The translations under genes were made by a program, and so were the position numbers. Shown one piece after another: positions 61,057-64,000 of a stretch of 64,000 nt of DNA (position 1 is its first letter; each line of letters starts with the position of its first letter). Source of the stretch: CAZRAL01 sp964598005 (GTDB lineage: Bacteria > Pseudomonadota > Gammaproteobacteria > Burkholderiales > Usitatibacteraceae). The notes below the pieces were generated by a model. The model saw only the letters and a list, made by a program, of their open reading frames with translations, had not been told where the DNA came from and did no database searches. The DNA lies in the NCBI GenBank assembly GCA_964598005.1, contig CAZRAL010000007.1, forward strand, positions 1 through 64,000, given 5' to 3'.

Positions 61057-63117
61057 ATGCACATGTTAGCCATTCTGGAAAAATCCGCTCCTCCAGTTAC
61101 CGCTTTGCGCTATGTTATTAAACGCAACGGCGTCTCAATGCCGTTCGATTCACATAAGATCACCTGTGCCATTACCAAAGCCGGCCAGGCAACCGGTGAA
61201 TTTGGTCAGCGTGAAGCCGAAAAAATTGCCAGCCTCGTGATACGCACTATTTGCGCGCACCATGCCACGGCAACGGTTGAAAACATTCAGGATATCGTTG
61301 AACGTCAGCTGGTTGAGCAGGGGTTTTTCACCACTGCACGTGCCTATATTGTCTACCGCGAGCAACATCGCAGGCTGCGTGCCGATCGCGAGTGCGTCGT
61401 GGATGTTGGCGCCTCGGTCAATGAATACCTCAATCAGCTCGACTGGCGTGTCAATGCAAATGCCAATCAGGGCTACTCGCTGGGCGGACTGATCCTCAAC
61501 GTATCGGGCAAGGTCATCGCCAATTACTGGCTCACGCATGTGTATCCACCGGAAGTAGGACAGGCCCATCGTGTCGCCGATTTTCACATCCATGATCTCG
61601 ATATGCTGGCGGGCTACTGCGCAGGCTGGTCATTACGCACCTTTCTCAACGAAGGACTCAACGGCGTGCCGGGTAAGACCGAAGCCAAACCGCCAAAACA
61701 CCTCTCCAGTGCAGTGGGCCAGATCGTGAATTTTCTTGGCACACTGCAGAACGAATGGGCTGGTGCCCAGGCGTTTAGTTCATTCGACACCTATATGGCG
61801 CCGTTCATTCGCAAAGACAATCTAGCGTATCGCGAAGTCAAACAATCCATCCAGGAACTCATTTACAACCTTAACGTACCCTCCCGCTGGGGCACGCAAA
61901 CACCATTCACCAACCTGACTTTTGACTGGGTATGCCCGGAAGATTTGCGCGAACAAATTCCGTATATCGCTGGCCAGGAAATGCCGTTTAACTACGGTGA
62001 CCTGCAAGCGGAAATGGACATGATCAATCGCGCCTATATCGAAGTCATGATGGAGGGCGATGCCAAGGGGCGCGTATTCACCTTTCCCATCCCCACCTAC
62101 AACATCACACCCGATTTCAACTGGCATCACCCTAATACCGAGCTGCTGTTCGAGATGACGGCCAAGTACGGGTTGCCGTACTTCCAGAATTTCCTCAATT
62201 CGGAAATGAAGCCCAATATGATCCGCTCGATGTGCTGTCGTTTGCAGCTAGACCTGCGAGAATTGTTGAAGCGCGGTAACGGCCTGTTTGGCTCGGCTGA
62301 GCAAACTGGCTCACTGGGCGTGGTCACACTAAATTGCGCGCGCCTCGGCTATCTCTATCGCAACGATGAAGGTGCGCTCTTCGACCGCGTCGACGAACTC
62401 ATGGAGCTAGCTCGCACCAGCCTTGAAATCAAGCGCAAGGTCATCCAGGGACACATCGACGCTGGCCTGTTCCCGTACACGCGCCGCTATCTGGGCACAT
62501 TGCGAAATCATTTCGCGACTATCGGTGTCAATGGCATCAACGAGATGATCCGCAATTTCAGCACAGGCCGCGAGGACCTCACCACGCCGTGGGGGCACGC
62601 GTTAGCTTTGCGCCTGCTCGATCACATGCGCGCGCGCATCGTCGTATTTCAGGAGGAAACGGGGCATTTGTACAACCTTGAAGCGACCCCTGCAGAAGGC
62701 ACGACTTACCGGTTCGCCAAAGAGGATCGCAAGCGCTACCCCGACATCTTGCAGGCAGGCACGCCGGAGATGCCGTACTACACAAATTCATCACAGCTAC
62801 CGGTTGGCTTTACCGACGACCCCTTCGAGGCGCTCGAACGCCAGGACCCGTTGCAGCGCAAGTACACCGGCGGCACCGTGCTGCACTTGTACCTAGGCGA
62901 GCGCGTGCCTTCGGCTGCGGCCTGCCGTGAACTGGTCAAGCGCGCCTTCACCCGCTTTCACCTGCCATACATTACGGTGACACCTACTTTTTCGATCTGT
63001 CCGAATCATGGCTACCTCGCCGGCGAACATACGTTCTGCCCCAAATGTGACGAAGCCATCCTCGCCAGGAAGCACGCTGCCCAATATGAGTCCCAACCGC
63101 AAGGAGAAATCGCATGA
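61057..63117 (+). CDS. nrdD: anaerobic (class III) ribonucleoside-triphosphate reductase NrdD, lacking the glycyl-radical segment
   Basis: 686 residues (ATG at 61057; a second ATG at 61063 is equally possible). An ATP-cone covers about residues 15-110 (KRNGVSMPFDSHKITCAI). The reductase barrel follows, with adjacent Cys393-Cys394 in RSMCCRLQLD. The C-terminal zinc site is C648, H651, C661, C664 in SICPNHGYLAGEHTFCPKC. The chain stops 22 residues after the last zinc Cys and contains no RVxGY radical motif. That motif is on the next gene, whose start overlaps this stop as ATGA. It reduces ribonucleotides to deoxyribonucleotides without oxygen. Confidence 0.95.
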   Translation: MHMLAILEKSAPPVTALRYVIKRNGVSMPFDSHKITCAITKAGQATGEFGQREAEKIASLVIRTICAHHATATVENIQDIVERQLVEQGFFTTARAYIVYREQHRRLRADRECVVDVGASVNEYLNQLDWRVNANANQGYSLGGLILNVSGKVIANYWLTHVYPPEVGQAHRVADFHIHDLDMLAGYCAGWSLRTFLNEGLNGVPGKTEAKPPKHLSSAVGQIVNFLGTLQNEWAGAQAFSSFDTYMAPFIRKDNLAYREVKQSIQELIYNLNVPSRWGTQTPFTNLTFDWVCPEDLREQIPYIAGQEMPFNYGDLQAEMDMINRAYIEVMMEGDAKGRVFTFPIPTYNITPDFNWHHPNTELLFEMTAKYGLPYFQNFLNSEMKPNMIRSMCCRLQLDLRELLKRGNGLFGSAEQTGSLGVVTLNCARLGYLYRNDEGALFDRVDELMELARTSLEIKRKVIQGHIDAGLFPYTRRYLGTLRNHFATIGVNGINEMIRNFSTGREDLTTPWGHALALRLLDHMRARIVVFQEETGHLYNLEATPAEGTTYRFAKEDRKRYPDILQAGTPEMPYYTNSSQLPVGFTDDPFEALERQDPLQRKYTGGTVLHLYLGERVPSAAACRELVKRAFTRFHLPYITVTPTFSICPNHGYLAGEHTFCPKCDEAILARKHAAQYESQPQGEIA

Positions 63118-63299
63118 ATGCACGCCCGCAATGCTCACCCGCCAACACCCATCCCTTGCTCAGCAACGAGGAGCGCCAGGCTTGTGAAATCTGGACGCGC
63201 GTGATGGGCTACCATCGGCCGGTGTCCTCGTTCAACATCGGTAAGAAAGGCGAATTTTACGAGCGCCAATATTTCCTTGCCAGCCAGACGCAAGAGTAG
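63114..63299 (+). CDS. separate glycyl-radical domain of the anaerobic ribonucleotide reductase
   Basis: 61 residues. The core ACEIWTRVMGYHRPVSSF and NIGKKGEFYERQYF match the C-terminal end of fused NrdD proteins, with Gly32 as the expected glycyl radical site. AAGGAG at 63101-63106, seven bases before the ATG, is one of the best ribosome-binding sites in the window, and the start overlaps the nrdD stop. It is therefore a real, efficiently translated gene rather than a frameshift product. It should bind NrdD without a covalent link and be activated by NrdG. No separate gene symbol is known to me. Confidence 0.9.
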   Translation: MNARPQCSPANTHPLLSNEERQACEIWTRVMGYHRPVSSFNIGKKGEFYERQYFLASQTQE

Positions 63300-63309
63300 C
63301 CAGCAGCCT

Positions 63310-64000
63310 GTGCTTAGGGTCGCAGGTCTCACGCCGCTGTCGACCACCGATTTTCCCGGCCAGCTGGCCGCGGTAGTGTTCGTACAAGGCTGCGCCTGGC
63401 GCTGCCGCTATTGTCATAACCCGGAAATACAGTCGCGTCTACCCGAGCCGGCCATAAGTTGGCGGTCGGTGCTCGATTTCCTCGATCGCCGCCAGGGCCT
63501 GCTCGACGCTGTGGTGTTCTGCGGCGGCGAGCCCACCGTTGATCGCTACTTGGGGAACGCGATAGCCAACGTTCGGCAGCGCGGCTTCAAGATCGGCCTG
63601 CACACCGCCGGCATTTATCCCCAGCGCCTGCGCGTGCTGCTGCCGATGATTGATTGGGTGGGGTTTGATGTCAAGGCGTCATTTGCGGATTACGCTCAAA
63701 TAACAAGGGTGCAAAACAGCGGCGATCGGGCGCAAGCAAGTCTGAATTATCTCCTGGCTTCCGGCGTCGAATATGAAGTTCGCACAACCCAACATCCTGC
63801 ATTGCTTTCGTCCGAAAAATTGAAGTCACTGGCAGTGTTTTTGCGGGCACAAGGAATAGAGAAATTTGCTTTGCAGGAATTCCGATCGCAAGGCTGCATG
63901 GACGAACAACTGGACAAAAGACCACCGCAAGTTGATAGCGAAACTGTTGACTATCTGACACGACTATTCCCAGCTTTTATTCTACGTCGCGCAAACTATT
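63310..64000 (+). CDS. nrdG: anaerobic ribonucleotide reductase-activating protein NrdG (incomplete at window end)
   Basis: 230 codons are visible with no stop before the window ends; typical members are about 220-240 residues, so little is missing. A GTG at 63310 gives the usual opening MLRVAGLTPLSTTDFPG. The radical SAM motif is CAWRCRYC followed by HN, and FCGGEPT is the SAM-binding GGE motif. It uses a [4Fe-4S] cluster and SAM to make the glycyl radical. It follows the radical-domain gene by 10 bases. Confidence 0.95.
   Translation, partial: MLRVAGLTPLSTTDFPGQLAAVVFVQGCAWRCRYCHNPEIQSRLPEPAISWRSVLDFLDRRQGLLDAVVFCGGEPTVDRYLGNAIANVRQRGFKIGLHTAGIYPQRLRVLLPMIDWVGFDVKASFADYAQITRVQNSGDRAQASLNYLLASGVEYEVRTTQHPALLSSEKLKSLAVFLRAQGIEKFALQEFRSQGCMDEQLDKRPPQVDSETVDYLTRLFPAFILRRANY

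Noticed and set aside
61052..61063. Leaderless translation of nrdD
   Set aside because: The predicted transcription start near 61035 leaves a short leader, and a weak TGGA precedes the ATG at 61063; there is no positive evidence for a leaderless mRNA.

Overview
The window reads as a chromosome segment of a betaproteobacterium that respires nitrate. The family content, the hisS-yfgM-bamB-der-hfq-hflX-hflK-hflC run, the smpB/ratA/rnfH cluster and the separate nitrate transporters NarK1 and NarK2 ahead of narGHJI all fit that group. A Nitrosomonadales-type host (Gallionellaceae or Sulfuricella relatives) is my best guess, but it is not proved by the sequence. There is no phage, CRISPR array, plasmid gene or intact transposase.

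Layout. 0-9.5 kb: two small envelope proteins, rnfH/ratA divergent from smpB, a reverse transsulfuration pair (cystathionine beta-synthase and a gamma-lyase-type enzyme), a NADAR gene broken by a one-base frameshift, an S9 peptidase and a TPR-GGDEF diguanylate cyclase. 9.5-25 kb: a MITE-like repeat, a DMT exporter, rlmM, then a long minus-strand Yej/Opp-type ABC transporter operon. That operon has one ATPase, two permeases and four consecutive paralogous binding proteins. It is preceded by a stump of a heptosyltransferase-like gene and an O-antigen ligase. 25-34.5 kb: a PAS-GGDEF-EAL protein, fabI, ppiD, tRNA-Asp, tRNA-Val, hup, a second inverted MITE-like copy, clpB with a clear sigma-32-type promoter, and nadC. 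34.5-47.3 kb: mlaA, the hflC-to-hisS run, ppa, an HNH endonuclease, queA, tRNA-Leu and a hemerythrin-like protein. 47.4-64 kb: an anaerobic respiration block. narK1-narK2-narGHJI-parvulin runs on the minus strand, the sensor/regulator pair narXL is divergent from it, and the anaerobic (class III) ribonucleotide reductase genes follow.

How the genes work together. NarX/NarL should sense nitrate and control the divergent nar operon. NarK1/NarK2 move nitrate in and nitrite out. NarGHI reduces nitrate at the membrane, with NarJ and probably the parvulin helping assembly. The next locus supplies deoxynucleotides without oxygen, and its promoter carries an FNR-like palindrome and two NrdR-box-like sites exactly 32 bp apart.

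Most notable observation. The nrdD reading frame ends just after its zinc-binding motif and lacks the glycyl-radical segment. That segment (RVMGY) is encoded by a separate 61-codon gene that overlaps nrdD by ATGA and has its own strong AAGGAG ribosome-binding site. Class III ribonucleotide reductase therefore appears to be made here as two polypeptides, followed by the activase nrdG, which runs off the window end. The four-binding-protein ABC operon is the second most unusual feature.
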